Shown: positions 46,718-58,660, counted from the stretch's first letter. The stretch: DNA of 64,000 nucleotides from Microbacterium aurum (GCF_016907815.1 NZ_JAFBCQ010000001.1:868001-932000); one strand, 5' to 3'. Numbers and translations: made by a program. Notes: generated by a model not told the origin, from the sequence alone.

Positions 46718-48091
46718 TCATTCCGCGCGTGCGGCGCGCTTGACGTCCTCGTACCGGTCGAGGGCCTCGCGACGGGTGGCGGCGAGGTCGACGATCGGGG
46801 CGCGGGAGGCGGCATCGGGTGCCCACTGCGCGATGTACGCGCCGTGCGGGTCGAAGCGCTCGGCCTGCCGGGCGGGGTTGAAGATGCGGAAGTAGGGGGC
46901 GGCGTCGGCGCCCGAACCGGCGACCCATTGCCAGTTGAACGGGTTGTTCGCGGCATCCGCGTCGACGAGGGTGTCCCAGAACCATTCCTCGCCGATGCGC
47001 CAGTCGACGAGGAGGTTCTTCGTGAGGAAGGATGCCGTGACCATCCGCACCCGATTGTGCATGTAGCCGGTGCGCCAGAGCTCGCGCATGCCGGCGTCGA
47101 CGAGGCCGATGCCGGTCTCGCCGCGCTCCCAGGCGCGGAGGTGCTCGGGGTCGGGGTGCGGCCAGCGGAACGCGTCGAAGCTCGCGCGCCAGTTGCGGGT
47201 CGCGAGGTCGGGGAAGTGGAAGAGGGTGTGCCAGGCGAACTCGCGCCAGCCGAGCTCGGAGAGGAACCGATGGGCCGAGGCCGCGTGAGCGCCGGTGCCC
47301 GCGGCCTGCAGCGTGTCGTGCCAGACGGTGTGGGGACTGAGCTCGCCCCACCGCAGGCGTGGCGACAGCAGGCTGGTCGCTCCGGCGGCCGGTTCGTCGC
47401 GGGCGCGGTCGTAGGTGCCGAGGTCGTCGTCGAGGAAGTCGCGCAGCCGCCGGCGGGCGGCGAGTTCTCCGGGCCGCCAGCGTTCGCGCAGGCCCTCCGC
47501 CCAGTCGGGAGCCGTCGGCAGGAGACCCCACTCCTCAAGCGCGTCGGTGTCGGGCGCCGTCGCCGGCCCCGGGATCTCGCGGGGCTCGGGCAGCGGCGCG
47601 CGCGGCGCGGGCAGGTTGAGGCACGCGTTCCAGAACGGCGTGAACACGGAGAACGGGGTGCCCGCGCCGGTGCGGACGGTCCACGGTTCGAAGAGGACGG
47701 ATGCGGCGTACGACTCGACCGTGACGCCGTCGGACCGCAGTCGGGTCTTGAGGTCCGCGTCGATCGCGCGCTCCGGTCCGCCGTAGCGGCGGTTCCAGAC
47801 GACGGTACCCGCGCCCGTCTCGGCGACGAACCGGGGGATCTCCTCAGCCGCGGCGCCGCGGCGCAGCACGAGGGCCGATCCGCGTTCCGCGAGACGCGCG
47901 CCGAGGTCGGCGAGCGAGTGATGCAGCCACCAGCGGGCGGCGCCACCGAGGGGGCGGATGCCGGGGGAGACCTCGTCGAGCAGGAAGACGCCGATCACCG
48001 GCTCGCCGCGGTCGATCGCCGCGCGCAGCGCGGGGTGGTCCGCAAGGCGCAGGTCGTCGCGGAACCAGACGAGGGTCGGGGATGCCGGCAT
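46718..48091 (-). CDS. phrB: Deoxyribodipyrimidine photolyase
   Basis: 457 residues from ATG 48091. The N-terminal antenna domain starts LVWFRDDLRLADHPALRAA. The FAD domain has SPRLRWGELSPHTVW, SELGWREFAWHTLFHFP, RTGYMHNRVRMVTASFLTKN and the signature WFWDTLVDADAANNPFNWQW. It repairs cyclobutane pyrimidine dimers with light. CPD class I is the best fit. Likely co-transcribed with the downstream LLM oxidoreductase. Confidence 0.92.
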   Translation of the reverse strand: MPASPTLVWFRDDLRLADHPALRAAIDRGEPVIGVFLLDEVSPGIRPLGGAARWWLHHSLADLGARLAERGSALVLRRGAAAEEIPRFVAETGAGTVVWNRRYGGPERAIDADLKTRLRSDGVTVESYAASVLFEPWTVRTGAGTPFSVFTPFWNACLNLPAPRAPLPEPREIPGPATAPDTDALEEWGLLPTAPDWAEGLRERWRPGELAARRRLRDFLDDDLGTYDRARDEPAAGATSLLSPRLRWGELSPHTVWHDTLQAAGTGAHAASAHRFLSELGWREFAWHTLFHFPDLATRNWRASFDAFRWPHPDPEHLRAWERGETGIGLVDAGMRELWRTGYMHNRVRMVTASFLTKNLLVDWRIGEEWFWDTLVDADAANNPFNWQWVAGSGADAAPYFRIFNPARQAERFDPHGAYIAQWAPDAASRAPIVDLAATRREALDRYEDVKRAARAE

Positions 48092-48107
48092 CCGTCCATC
48101 GTCGCCG

Positions 48108-48135
48108 GTCAAGGGGGCGCATGCACCCCCTTGAC
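48108..48135. terminator. Hairpin between the diacylglycerol kinase-like gene and phrB
   Basis: GTCAAGGGGG (48108-48117) and CCCCCTTGAC (48126-48135) form a perfect 10-bp stem with an 8-base loop, 6 bases after the stop of the upstream minus-strand gene. Confidence 0.7.
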
Positions 48136-48140
48136 GTGGG

Positions 48141-49145
48141 CTACAGCTTGGGCGAGGTGTGGCCGTGCGGGACGGCGAGGTGCAGTCCGCCGGCGTGGAT
48201 GCGGACGTCGATCGCCGTCGCCTCGCCGAACTCGTCGCCGTCGAGCTGCACCGGGTGGGCGGCGTCGGCGGCGAGCTGGATGCCGGTGCCGCGGGCGTAG
48301 CGCACCGAGTTGTCCTTCGTGCGCAGGCGCAGGATGCGGCGGCCCGCGCGGAAGCGGCGCAGGACGCTGTTGTCCCAGGCGACGCGACGCCAGACGGCGA
48401 GCCAGCCGATGGGATTCTTCGGCTGGAAGATGACGATGTCGAGCTCGCCGTCGGCGACCGAGGCCTCGGGGATGAGCTCGAGGCCGGCCGGGAGGGAGCC
48501 GCAGTTGGCGAAGAGCACGCTCTGGACGTTGGCGCGGTGCATCCGGTCCCCGGCGACCTGGTACATGAGGGCGAACGGCTTCGCGCCGACGAGGGAGCGC
48601 GCGGCTCCGTCGACGTAGGCGACCCAGCCGACCTTCTTCTTGAGGTCACCGCTCGTGTTGGCGATCATCGCGGCATCCAGCCCCATACCGCCCATCACGA
48701 CGAAGGCGCGCTCCTCGCGCTCGCCGTCCTCGCGCAGGAACTCGGCGAAGCCGATGTCGATCGCGCGGACGTCGCCCTCGAACGCCGCCACGACCATCGC
48801 CTCCGGGGCGGTCAGGGGCAGTCCGAGGTTGCGCGCGAGCAGGTTGCCGGTGCCGCTGGGGACGATCGTGAGGGGGATGCCGGTGTCGACCATCGCCTCG
48901 CTGACGGCGCGGACCGTGCCGTCGCCGCCGGCGACGAGCACCGATGTCGCGCCCGCCTCGAGGGCTTCGCGGGTGACGCCGTCGCCGAGATCGTCCACCG
49001 TCGTCCTATAGAAGAGGGGCTCGCCCCACCCGGCACGCTGCGCGTGCGTCGTCACGGAAGCGCGGAGCGTCTCCGCCGCGACCTTCGTCGGGTTGTAGAC
49101 GAGCGCCGCGCGGCGCTCGGCGGTCTCGGCGTCAGCGGGGCACAT
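48141..49145 (-). CDS. Diacylglycerol/sphingosine kinase family lipid kinase
   Basis: 334 residues from ATG 49145, six bases after a TATCGT box, so probably leaderless; a start at 49190 is possible but would include that box. The ATP-binding motif is GGDGTVRAVSEAM (GGDGT at 73-77), followed by the SGTGNLLARNLGLP substrate-site motif. The C-terminal beta domain has VADGELDIVIFQPKN and QLDGDEFGEA. DagK-type proteins phosphorylate diacylglycerol or related lipids, but several actinobacterial members are only distantly related, so the substrate is open. Confidence 0.87.
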   Translation of the reverse strand: MCPADAETAERRAALVYNPTKVAAETLRASVTTHAQRAGWGEPLFYRTTVDDLGDGVTREALEAGATSVLVAGGDGTVRAVSEAMVDTGIPLTIVPSGTGNLLARNLGLPLTAPEAMVVAAFEGDVRAIDIGFAEFLREDGEREERAFVVMGGMGLDAAMIANTSGDLKKKVGWVAYVDGAARSLVGAKPFALMYQVAGDRMHRANVQSVLFANCGSLPAGLELIPEASVADGELDIVIFQPKNPIGWLAVWRRVAWDNSVLRRFRAGRRILRLRTKDNSVRYARGTGIQLAADAAHPVQLDGDEFGEATAIDVRIHAGGLHLAVPHGHTSPKL

Positions 49146-49233
49146 GTCGCCACGATACCGGGCGCGGCGGGGCTGGCGTCTCGGCTTCACCGCTCCTGCG
49201 GCGGAGGCCCGGGGGAATACCTCGCAGCGACGC

Positions 49234-49659
49234 TCAGATCGTCGGGTTGATCGTCGTGATGCCGATGGCCTCCCAGGCGTCGAGGAGCTCGGAGTCGCCG
49301 CTCACCGCGACCATTTCATCAGTGGCGACCGCCAGCGAGGTCGCGCATTGGACCGCGTCATAACCGCGCAGTCGGTGTAGCGCGGCGAGGTGAGCTGCGC
49401 TGAGCACGATCGATTCGACCGGGGTGATCGGCGTGACGCAGTCCCATAGGCGGTCGAAGTCGATGATCGCCTGCTGGTGCTGGTCACTTCCGATGCGGTG
49501 TGAGCGCTCTGCTCGTGCGAGAGCGGCTCGAGCTTCCACATAGCTCAGCAGACTGGTCGTCACCCGGTGGGCGGCGTTCCATGCAGTTCGGACTCGTGCG
49601 GTGGACGGCTCGTCGATGACCAGGGGCACGAGAGCGGAACTGTCGAAGTACGCGAGCAT
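49234..49659 (-). CDS. VapC-type PIN-domain toxin
   Basis: 141 residues. The four PIN acids are in place: D6 in YFDSSALV, E in SLLSYVEARAALAR (about 42), D in RGYDAVQCA and D in AVSGDSELLDAW. These proteins are RNases held in check by the partner antitoxin. The antitoxin gene (49664-49927) is immediately upstream with 4 bases between. First gene of the mobile/defence-type island. Confidence 0.85.
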   Translation of the reverse strand: MLAYFDSSALVPLVIDEPSTARVRTAWNAAHRVTTSLLSYVEARAALARAERSHRIGSDQHQQAIIDFDRLWDCVTPITPVESIVLSAAHLAALHRLRGYDAVQCATSLAVATDEMVAVSGDSELLDAWEAIGITTINPTI

Positions 49660-49663
49660 CGAG

Positions 49664-49927
49664 CTAACGGCGCTGCTCTTTGATCAGGTCGCTCACGGTG
49701 CCGTTGGCCTTGATCGGCTCGGGGAGAGGGGCGCGAGGCGCCCGTGGAGGGCGGGCGACGCCGAGACGGATGAGGCGATCGAGGGGGGACTCCTCCCCAT
49801 AAGGAAGGATGCGGGCAATCGGCTTGCCGTGGTCAGTGACGACGATCTCATCGCCCTCCTGAACTGCTGCCAGATGACGGCTCAGACCGTCGCGCAACTC
49901 ACGGATTCCGATTGTGGCCACAGTCAT
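49664..49927 (-). CDS. Phd/YefM-type antitoxin
   Basis: 87 residues from ATG 49927. The Phd fold is visible as MTVATIGIRELRDGLSRHLA then VQEGDEIVVTDHGKPIARIL. The C-terminal part (about 50-87) would wrap the toxin. TACAAT (49939-49934 on the minus strand) lies 6 bases before the ATG, giving a leaderless transcript; autoregulation by binding near this box is usual for the family. Confidence 0.85.
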   Translation of the reverse strand: MTVATIGIRELRDGLSRHLAAVQEGDEIVVTDHGKPIARILPYGEESPLDRLIRLGVARPPRAPRAPLPEPIKANGTVSDLIKEQRR

Positions 49928-50075
49928 GCCTGAATTGTAGCCACTTCCGACGGCGAGCGGGTCTGCCAAAGATGCCTTCATGCGCCCATGGTGCACGGGA
50001 TCGAGACGCTGAATATGCGGGAGTGGTCGTTCTGGGGATAAGTGGTCGATTCGGGGTGCTGTGCAGAGGGCGATG

Positions 50076-50342
50076 TCAGCCGACCCGACGGGCTGACTCG
50101 GCGGGGAAGAGGTCAACGGTGAGCCCGTCGATGAGGGAGCCGGGCGTCACGCCCAGGGCATCGGCGATGCGCACGAGGGTGAGAACGCTCGGCATCGCCC
50201 GACCGCTCTCGTAGCTGCGGATGTTCGACGAGTCGATGCCGGTCTCGGCCGCCAGCTGGTCGTGGGTCTTCGTGTAGCGGATCCGCGCGGCCCGGATCTG
50301 CTCGCCGACATAGGCGGCTGCGGCAGAGGGGACTCGGGGCAT
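50076..50342 (-). CDS. XRE-family helix-turn-helix regulator beside the restriction-like operon
   Basis: 88 residues with a complete HTH_3 domain: QIRAARIRYTKTHDQLAAET, then IDSSNIRSYESGRAMPSVLTLVRIADALG. It is divergent from the methylase-like gene at 50447, and a palindrome with a -10 box lies between them. Small XRE proteins in this position often act as controller (C) proteins of restriction systems; that role is inferred from position. Ribosome site TTGAGGG just before the ATG. Confidence 0.85.
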   Translation of the reverse strand: MPRVPSAAAAYVGEQIRAARIRYTKTHDQLAAETGIDSSNIRSYESGRAMPSVLTLVRIADALGVTPGSLIDGLTVDLFPAESARRVG

Positions 50343-50392
50343 CCCTCAAGGTTCGACGCTCCCGGTCACCCTCACCAGGGCGCATGTCCCCG

Positions 50393-50411
50393 GGTACTTG
50401 TACCTTAGGCT
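50393..50411 (+). promoter_or_regulatory. Palindrome and -10 box of the restriction-like operon
   Basis: GGTACTTGTACC (50393-50404, a 5-2-5 inverted repeat) is followed directly by TAGGCT (50406-50411). Start codon at 50447 with AAGGGG ribosome site. A controller protein bound here would block or position polymerase. Confidence 0.6.
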
Positions 50412-50446
50412 CGGATCGAGTAGTGGGACTTGGGGAAGGGGCGTCG

Positions 50447-51124
50447 ATGGCCGACGAGAAGCTGGTGAAGTCGCGCCAGCGGGTCGCCGATCACGGCGAG
50501 GTCTTCACGCCCCGCTGGCTCGTCGACGACATGCTCGACCTGGTGGGGGATGAGACCGAGCGCATCGACTCGCGGTTCCTCGAGCCGGCATGCGGGTCGG
50601 GCAACTTTCTGGTGCCGATCCTCGAGCGCAAGCTCGCGGTGGTACAGCGCAGGTACGGCAAGAGCGCCTTCGAGAAACGGCACTACGCGCTGTTCGGCCT
50701 CATGTGCATCTATGGCATCGAGCTGCTCGCCGACAATGCGATCGAGTGTCGCGAGAACCTCGCGGGTACTTTCGCCCGGGTACTGAAACTGGAGCAGTCG
50801 CCTGGCGGGCACGCGTCCCAGTCGTTGAGCGAGCGAAGCGAGACGAAACGCGACCCCCTCCTCGCCGCAGCCGAGGCCGTCCTGGCGTCGAACATCGTGC
50901 AGGGCGACGCCCTCGCGATGACGGATGCCGTGGGCGCACCCATCGTCTTCCCCGAGTGGGCATACCTCGGCCGCGGCAGGTACCAGCGACGGGACTTCCG
51001 CTATGACGCGCTGACACAGCGCTCCGCGGCATCCGGCACGCTCTTCGACGCCTTCGAAGAGCACGAGATCTTCACGCCGGTGCGCACCTACCCCGTGATG
51101 ACCATCGAGGAGATCGCTGCATGA
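50447..51124 (+). CDS. DNA methylase-like protein with AdoMet motif but no NPPY
   Basis: 225 residues from ATG 50447. KSRQRVADHGEVFTPRWLVDDMLD is motif X, FLEPACGSGNFLVPILERKL (44-63) is motif I, GIELLADNAIECRENL motif II and IVQGDALAM motif III. The protein then ends without the catalytic NPPY/F motif IV, having only VFPEWAYLGRGRYQRRDFRY. It could bind AdoMet and act as a partner of the second methylase. The segment SQSLSERSETKRD (50821-50852) looks like an inserted dispersed repeat. ATGA overlap with the next gene. Confidence 0.8.
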   Translation: MADEKLVKSRQRVADHGEVFTPRWLVDDMLDLVGDETERIDSRFLEPACGSGNFLVPILERKLAVVQRRYGKSAFEKRHYALFGLMCIYGIELLADNAIECRENLAGTFARVLKLEQSPGGHASQSLSERSETKRDPLLAAAEAVLASNIVQGDALAMTDAVGAPIVFPEWAYLGRGRYQRRDFRYDALTQRSAASGTLFDAFEEHEIFTPVRTYPVMTIEEIAA

Positions 51125-53262
51125 AGACGGATGTCGTCAAGCCGAAGGACATCTTCTACAACCCGACGCGCCTGACCGTGCCGCTGTTCCAGCGGCCGTA
51201 CGTGTGGTCCCTCGACGAACAGTGGGCGCCCCTCTGGGAGGACATCGTCCGGCTCATCGACGTGATCGAGGACCACAATCCGGATGCGACGCACTTCCTC
51301 GGCGCGATCGTCATCCAGCAGGTTCCCACCCGGCTCGGTGCGCTGCCCACGTGGAACGTGATCGACGGCCAGCAGCGGATGACGACACTGCAGCTGCTCC
51401 TCGATGCGCTGCACGCTCAGCTGGAGCGCCGCGGCATGACCGACCTCGCCGAGCAGGTGCTTCCGCTCGTCGAGAACCCGAAGAGCTTCCGCAAGGCCGA
51501 GGAAGACCGCTTCAAGCTCTGGCCGACGAACCGCGACCGCGTGTCGTTCGCCGCCGTCATGGCGGCGACGCCGCCGATCTCGTACGGCAGCATCCCCGAG
51601 TCGCGGCTTCGGGACGCCCACCGCTTCTTCTCTGAGGCGATCGCGGAGTGGCTGGGTGGGAACGATGCGGATCAGCGGGCCGCTCTGCTCGTGGGAGCCG
51701 TTACTGAGCGACTGGAGATCGCGAGCATCCGGCTCGAGGCGCACGAGGACGCGCAGGCGATCTTCGAGACGCTCAACGCGCGGGGCACGCCGCTGTCGGC
51801 CGCCGACCTGATCAAGAACTTCATCTTCCAGCAGGTGGATGCCGCGGAGGCGGAAAAGGCCTATCTCGCGTACTGGGCCGATTTCGAGACGCCCTGGTGG
51901 GAGACGGAGGTCACCTCCGGGCGCATCAAGAACCCTCGGGCGTCGCTCTTCCTGTGGCAGTGGCTCGTCGCACGCACGCTGACGGACTTCCCGATCCGCG
52001 AGGTGTTCACGCAGTTCAAGCACTACGTCAACACCGTCGAGAAGGATGTGGCCGCGCTGCTGCCGCGGATCAAGACGGCCGCTGACCGCTATCGCGCGAT
52101 CATCGAGGGCTCGGAGAACCCGAACGGCCCCCTGGACCGGACGCAACTGTTCAGCTACCGCGTCGGCACGCTCGACTCCGAGATCAGCCGGCCGCTGCTC
52201 ATCTGGCTCGACGAGCCGGAGCAGGCAGAGGTGTCGCATGCCGATCGCCACCGCATCCTGGATCTTCTGGAGAGCTGGTTCGTACGGCGCGCTCTGGTGA
52301 AGGCGCCCTCGCAGGGGTCCAACCGCTTCATCGTCGACATGCTCCGCGAGCTGAGCCGTCGGCCCCGACAGGAGTTGGCGAGCGCGGTCGAAGGCATTCT
52401 CGTCGCCAACCACACGGCGGCCGGTTACTGGCCGGGCGACGGCGAACTGCGCGCCGCGCTGACGGACAGGAATGTCTACTGGAATTACCGTCGCAGCCGC
52501 CTGCGGATGGTGCTCGAGGCGCTGGAGGACGCCAAGCGCGGCTATCCGGGAGTGAACCCGCTGGCGATGGGGCCGATCGTGCGCGGCAAGGCGACCGTCG
52601 AGCATCTCATGCCGCAGAAGTGGCGCGCGCATTGGCCGGCGGACCTCGATGAGGAGCAGGCGCGCGAGCGGGACCGCCGCGTCCAGCAGCTCGGCAACCT
52701 CACGATCGTGACGCAGGCGCTCAACAGCAAGGTGTCCAACGGTGCTTGGGAGCAGAAGCGCGCGCACTTCCTCGCATCCGATGACGTCCTCATCACGAAG
52801 GACGCGCTGGCTCTCGCGGGCGGCTCGACGTGGGACGAAGACACGATCGCCGAGCGGACCGATCAACTGATCACCCAGATCGCCGCACTGTGGCCGGCTC
52901 CTGCGGGCCACGTAGGGCTCGATGTCCCGCCGCCCCCGCCGATCACGCGAGCCAGCGTCGACGTCGCGCAGTTGGTGGATGCCGGATGGCTGGAGGTCGG
53001 CACCGAGCTCGACCCCCGGTTGCGCGCGGTGCCCGGCGCGGTCGCGACCGTCGCGCAGGATGGCCGACTGTTCGTCGACGGGGTCGCGTACGACACGCCG
53101 TCCGCGGCGGCGGCCGTCGTCTACACCGCCAAGGGCGGCGTCAACGGCTGGTGGTTCTGGGGTATCTCCGGCACCGACAAGCGGCTCAACGACGTGCGCG
53201 CGGACTACCTCGCCAGCCTCGGCGCAGACGCGGCGGATGCCGGTGTGGAAGCTGACGCATGA
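51121..53262 (+). CDS. DUF262-DUF1524 (GmrSD-like) nuclease protein with C-terminal RAMA domain
   Basis: 713 residues. The DUF262 (GmrS-like) domain has LFQRPYVWSLDEQW (22-35) and the ParB-like NTPase motif IDGQQRMTTLQ (81-91). The DUF1524 (GmrD-like) HNH region has VEHLMPQKW (about 493) and LGNLTIVTQALNSKVSN (about 524). From about 608, VDVAQLVDAGWLEVGTELDP through NGWWFWGI fits a RAMA domain, thought to recognise modified DNA. GmrSD cuts DNA with modified cytosines, so a modification-dependent nuclease is the likely role. Overlaps both neighbours by ATGA. Confidence 0.85.
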   Translation: MKTDVVKPKDIFYNPTRLTVPLFQRPYVWSLDEQWAPLWEDIVRLIDVIEDHNPDATHFLGAIVIQQVPTRLGALPTWNVIDGQQRMTTLQLLLDALHAQLERRGMTDLAEQVLPLVENPKSFRKAEEDRFKLWPTNRDRVSFAAVMAATPPISYGSIPESRLRDAHRFFSEAIAEWLGGNDADQRAALLVGAVTERLEIASIRLEAHEDAQAIFETLNARGTPLSAADLIKNFIFQQVDAAEAEKAYLAYWADFETPWWETEVTSGRIKNPRASLFLWQWLVARTLTDFPIREVFTQFKHYVNTVEKDVAALLPRIKTAADRYRAIIEGSENPNGPLDRTQLFSYRVGTLDSEISRPLLIWLDEPEQAEVSHADRHRILDLLESWFVRRALVKAPSQGSNRFIVDMLRELSRRPRQELASAVEGILVANHTAAGYWPGDGELRAALTDRNVYWNYRRSRLRMVLEALEDAKRGYPGVNPLAMGPIVRGKATVEHLMPQKWRAHWPADLDEEQARERDRRVQQLGNLTIVTQALNSKVSNGAWEQKRAHFLASDDVLITKDALALAGGSTWDEDTIAERTDQLITQIAALWPAPAGHVGLDVPPPPPITRASVDVAQLVDAGWLEVGTELDPRLRAVPGAVATVAQDGRLFVDGVAYDTPSAAAAVVYTAKGGVNGWWFWGISGTDKRLNDVRADYLASLGADAADAGVEADA

Positions 53263-54846
53263 GCGCACCCGTCCTCGAGGCGAAGGCTTCGTTTGCCCTG
53301 CGCAGACACAACCCCGATGTGCTCACGTGCATCGCGAACCTCTCGAACGATGAGGTGTTCACGCCTCCCGAGTTCGCGAACCAGATGCTCGACACCGTCG
53401 CGGATGCGTGGGCGGATGCCAACGACGGCGCGGTCATCTGGGAGAACCCGGATGTCAGCTTCCTCGACCCCTTCACGAAGTCGGGGGTGTTCCTGCGCGA
53501 GATCACCCGGCGTCTCACCGAGGGGCTCGCGGAGTGGGAGCCCGATCTCGAGAAGCGGGTCGATCACATCCTGACGAGGCAGGTCTACGGGATCGGCATC
53601 ACGCAGCTCACGGCGCTCCTCGCGCGCCGCAGCGTCTACTGCTCGAAGGAAGCCACGGGCGAGCACTCGATCGCGAAGAGCTTCGACCGGCACTGGGGCA
53701 ACATCTGGTTCGAACGCACCGAGCACACCTGGGCCGGTGACCGGTGTGCGTACTGCGGCGCCGCCAAGGCGGGGTACGAGCGCGGGGATGCGCTCGAGTC
53801 GCACGCCTACGCCTTCATCCACACGACCAACCCGCGGGCGCTGCTCGCGACCATGTTTGGAGCCGACGTGCAGTTCGACGTCATCATCGGGAACCCGCCG
53901 TATCAGCTGGATGACGGCGGTCACAACAACTCCGCAGCTCCGATCTACCAGCATTTCGTCGATGGCGCGATCCGCCTCGACCCGCGCTATATCGTGATGG
54001 TCACGCCGTCACGGTGGTTCGCTGGCGGGCGTGGACTGGACCAGTTCAGGCAGCGCATGCTGGCGTCACGTCGGATTCGCCGGCTGGTTGACTTCCCGAA
54101 GCTCTACGACGGCTTTCCGGGAGTCAAGATCCGCGGCGGGGTGTCTTACTTCCTGTGGGATGGCGTCGATGTCGGCCCCTGTGAGATACAGACGATGTGG
54201 GACGGGAAACCGCTCGGCGGGCCGTCGACGCGCGAACTGGGAACATACGACGTCCTGGTCCGCCGCAACGAGGCAGTCTCGATTCTCGAGAAGGTGCGCG
54301 AGCGTGGCGAGCCGACGCTTGATGCTCGGGTCTCGGCCGGCAAGCCTTTCGGTCTCCGTACGTTCTTCCACGGCAGCGCGGATGCCGAGGGCATCGCGGA
54401 TCCAGTGAAGCTCTTCGGCTCTCAACGCGTCAGTTGGGTCGACCGCAGCGCGCTTGCGCAGAACGCCGAGTGGGTGGACGACTGGAAGGTGTTGATGACG
54501 GCCGTGCAGGGCACGAGCGCCGCTGTTGAAACCAAGTTCCTGAGCAAACCGTTGCTCGCCGGGCCCGGTACTGCCTGCACGGAGACCTACCTCGTCGCGG
54601 GACGTTTCGGTGATGAGACCGCTGCACGGAACTATGCGGCGTACCTGAGGACGCGCTTCCTGCGGTTCCTGGTGTCGCTTCGAAAGTCCACGCAACACGC
54701 CAACAGGGATGTGTACGCGTTCGTTCCGGACCTGCCCATCGACGAGGAGTGGACGGACGAGAAGCTCTATGCCCGGTATGGGCTGACCGAAGATGAGATC
54801 GCCTTCATCGAGTCGCAGGTTGCCGCTCACGACGACGAGCCCGCGA

Positions 54847-54854
<8 letters not shown>
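53259..54854 (+). CDS. Eco57I-like adenine-specific DNA methyltransferase
   Basis: 531 residues. Motif X region NDEVFTPPEFANQMLDTV, a degenerate AdoMet motif FLDPFTKSGVFLREITRRL (D70), and an intact catalytic motif DVIIGNPPYQLDDGGHNN (NPPY at 212-215). A Cys pair (CAYCGAAKAG) near 167 may bind zinc together with other residues. Later parts (VMVTPSRWFAGGRGLDQFRQ, VKIRGGVSYFLW) are as in Eco57I/type IIG methylase subunits, and the C-terminal half could carry target recognition. It overlaps the helicase gene by 8 bases. Confidence 0.87.
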
Positions 54855-57398
<2,544 letters not shown>

Positions 57399-57399
<1 letters not shown>

Positions 57400-57977
57400 T
57401 GTCGGAGAGCAGCTATCGCGATCTTGCGAAGGAACACCTGGAGCGGATCGTTCCCGTCTCACTTTATGTGACTACACGTCAGCGCAACGCCTGGCACGGC
57501 ACGGCAAGTTTGCACTATCGCGGGCCGATTAGCCTTTCCTGCACCCTCAGCGAAGCGCAAGCCGTCGCCGAGGATTGGCGTGCGCAAGGTTCCACATTCT
57601 CGATCGAGCAGGTCCCAGGGCTTCACCTCATGTCGGAGTGGAGCGACGTGATAATCGTGGAGTTCCATTCCGACATCAGTTTCCTAGCTTGGGACCAGTC
57701 CCAATCCGATCAGATCCGGCGAGGTGCGGCGATGACGGATGCGATCGACGCGCTCGGAACACCAGGCCGCTGGAGGAGCCCCCGGCCAAGTGAGCAGTCC
57801 TTCATCGCAAGGCTGCTGCAACCGGAAGAGGCGCCTATCCCGTTGGGCTCGCGCGCGCGATTCATGGCCTGGTCATCGGTCTCGCACGGCGGCGGCTACG
57901 CGCTCGAGTGGAATGCTCACCCCGGTCGTCACAACGCGTCGGGCGTTCGTCGAATCTCGCGTCTCGCTCAGGACTGA
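57399..57977 (+). CDS. Unrecognised protein, fifth gene of the restriction-like operon
   Basis: 192 residues from ATG 57399 (TGATG overlap with the helicase stop; a GTG at 57396 is the alternative). I recognise no domain. The sequence is a mixed alpha/beta soluble protein (VSLYVTTRQRNAWHGTASLH, VIIVEFHSDISFLAWDQ) without membrane segments. Its base composition is noticeably less GC-rich at third positions than the neighbours, hinting at separate acquisition. Position implies a role as accessory or immunity factor. Confidence 0.6.
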
Positions 57978-58003
57978 GGCGCGGGACTGGAAGAAGGAGA
58001 ACT

Positions 58004-58291
58004 ATGCCATCGGCAAATCGGTTCGGCATTCGACTGTCCGAACGTGCGGCGGCACTCGTCGCCGACGAGGCAAAATGGACTGATCAAAGCAAGTCGGAGG
58101 TGATCTGCGCCATCCTGGACAGCGTCATCTCCAGCCCTTCGACGAAGGCCGGACGGCGCACCGTGCGCGTTTCGTTCTATGACCCGACCGCTCGGCGACT
58201 GGACGACGTTCGCAGCAAAGCGCATGAGTTAGGCACCACGGCTACATCGCTCATCAACGCCGAGATCGAAGAGGTCCTCGGTGGCGGATAG
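58004..58291 (+). CDS. Small protein, possible ribbon-helix-helix DNA-binding
   Basis: 95 residues from ATG 58004 with AAGGAG seven bases upstream. RFGIRLSERAAALVADEAKW, TDQSKSEVICAILDSVISS and a second similar half VRVSFYDPTARRLDDVRSKA, TTATSLINAEIEEVL suggest two ribbon-helix-helix-like units in tandem. That would make it an operator-binding protein or antitoxin-like factor. It is the last gene of the operon; its end overlaps the decayed vapC frame on the other strand. Confidence 0.6.
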   Translation: MPSANRFGIRLSERAAALVADEAKWTDQSKSEVICAILDSVISSPSTKAGRRTVRVSFYDPTARRLDDVRSKAHELGTTATSLINAEIEEVLGGG

Positions 58292-58660
58292 TACAGATCG
58301 GGATCGACCCAGGGGTCGGAGCGACCGCCTTTGACGGGCTGGGGGAGCCCGAGCGCATGGGTGGGCGAGCACGATGATGCGCGCCGCTCCGAGCAGGTGC
58401 ACATCGATCGCGCTGAGCCCGCCGCCCCAGAGGCGTTCGCGATCGACGAAGTCGACGAACTCCTCGCGGCGCAGCGACGGCAGCCGGGTGAGGCGACCGA
58501 GGGCCGCGGGTACCTCATCGCGGGCGGCGAGGGAACCCAGTGCCAGCACCTGGATGACGCCGTCGTGCGTCGCAGCACGGTCGTCGAGAAGCAAAGTGCG
58601 GAGGGCGGGCTCCAACCGGTGCAGGTGAGCTATCCACACCGAGGTGTCGACGAGGATCAT
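58229..58660 (-). pseudogene. Degenerate VapC-type PIN toxin
   Basis: From ATG 58660: MILVDTSVWIAHLHRLEPAL keeps the first PIN acid, and GGGLSAIDVHLLGAAR keeps the third. The usual EELALGS is VIQVLALGS, so the catalytic Glu is replaced, and the C-terminal WTRD segment is missing; the frame instead runs into an unrelated Arg/Pro-rich tail. The partner antitoxin gene is also frameshifted. Confidence 0.7.

Noticed and set aside
54066..54830. Minus-strand open frames inside the restriction-like operon
   Set aside because: They are antisense to conserved methylase and helicase motifs and have no ribosome sites.
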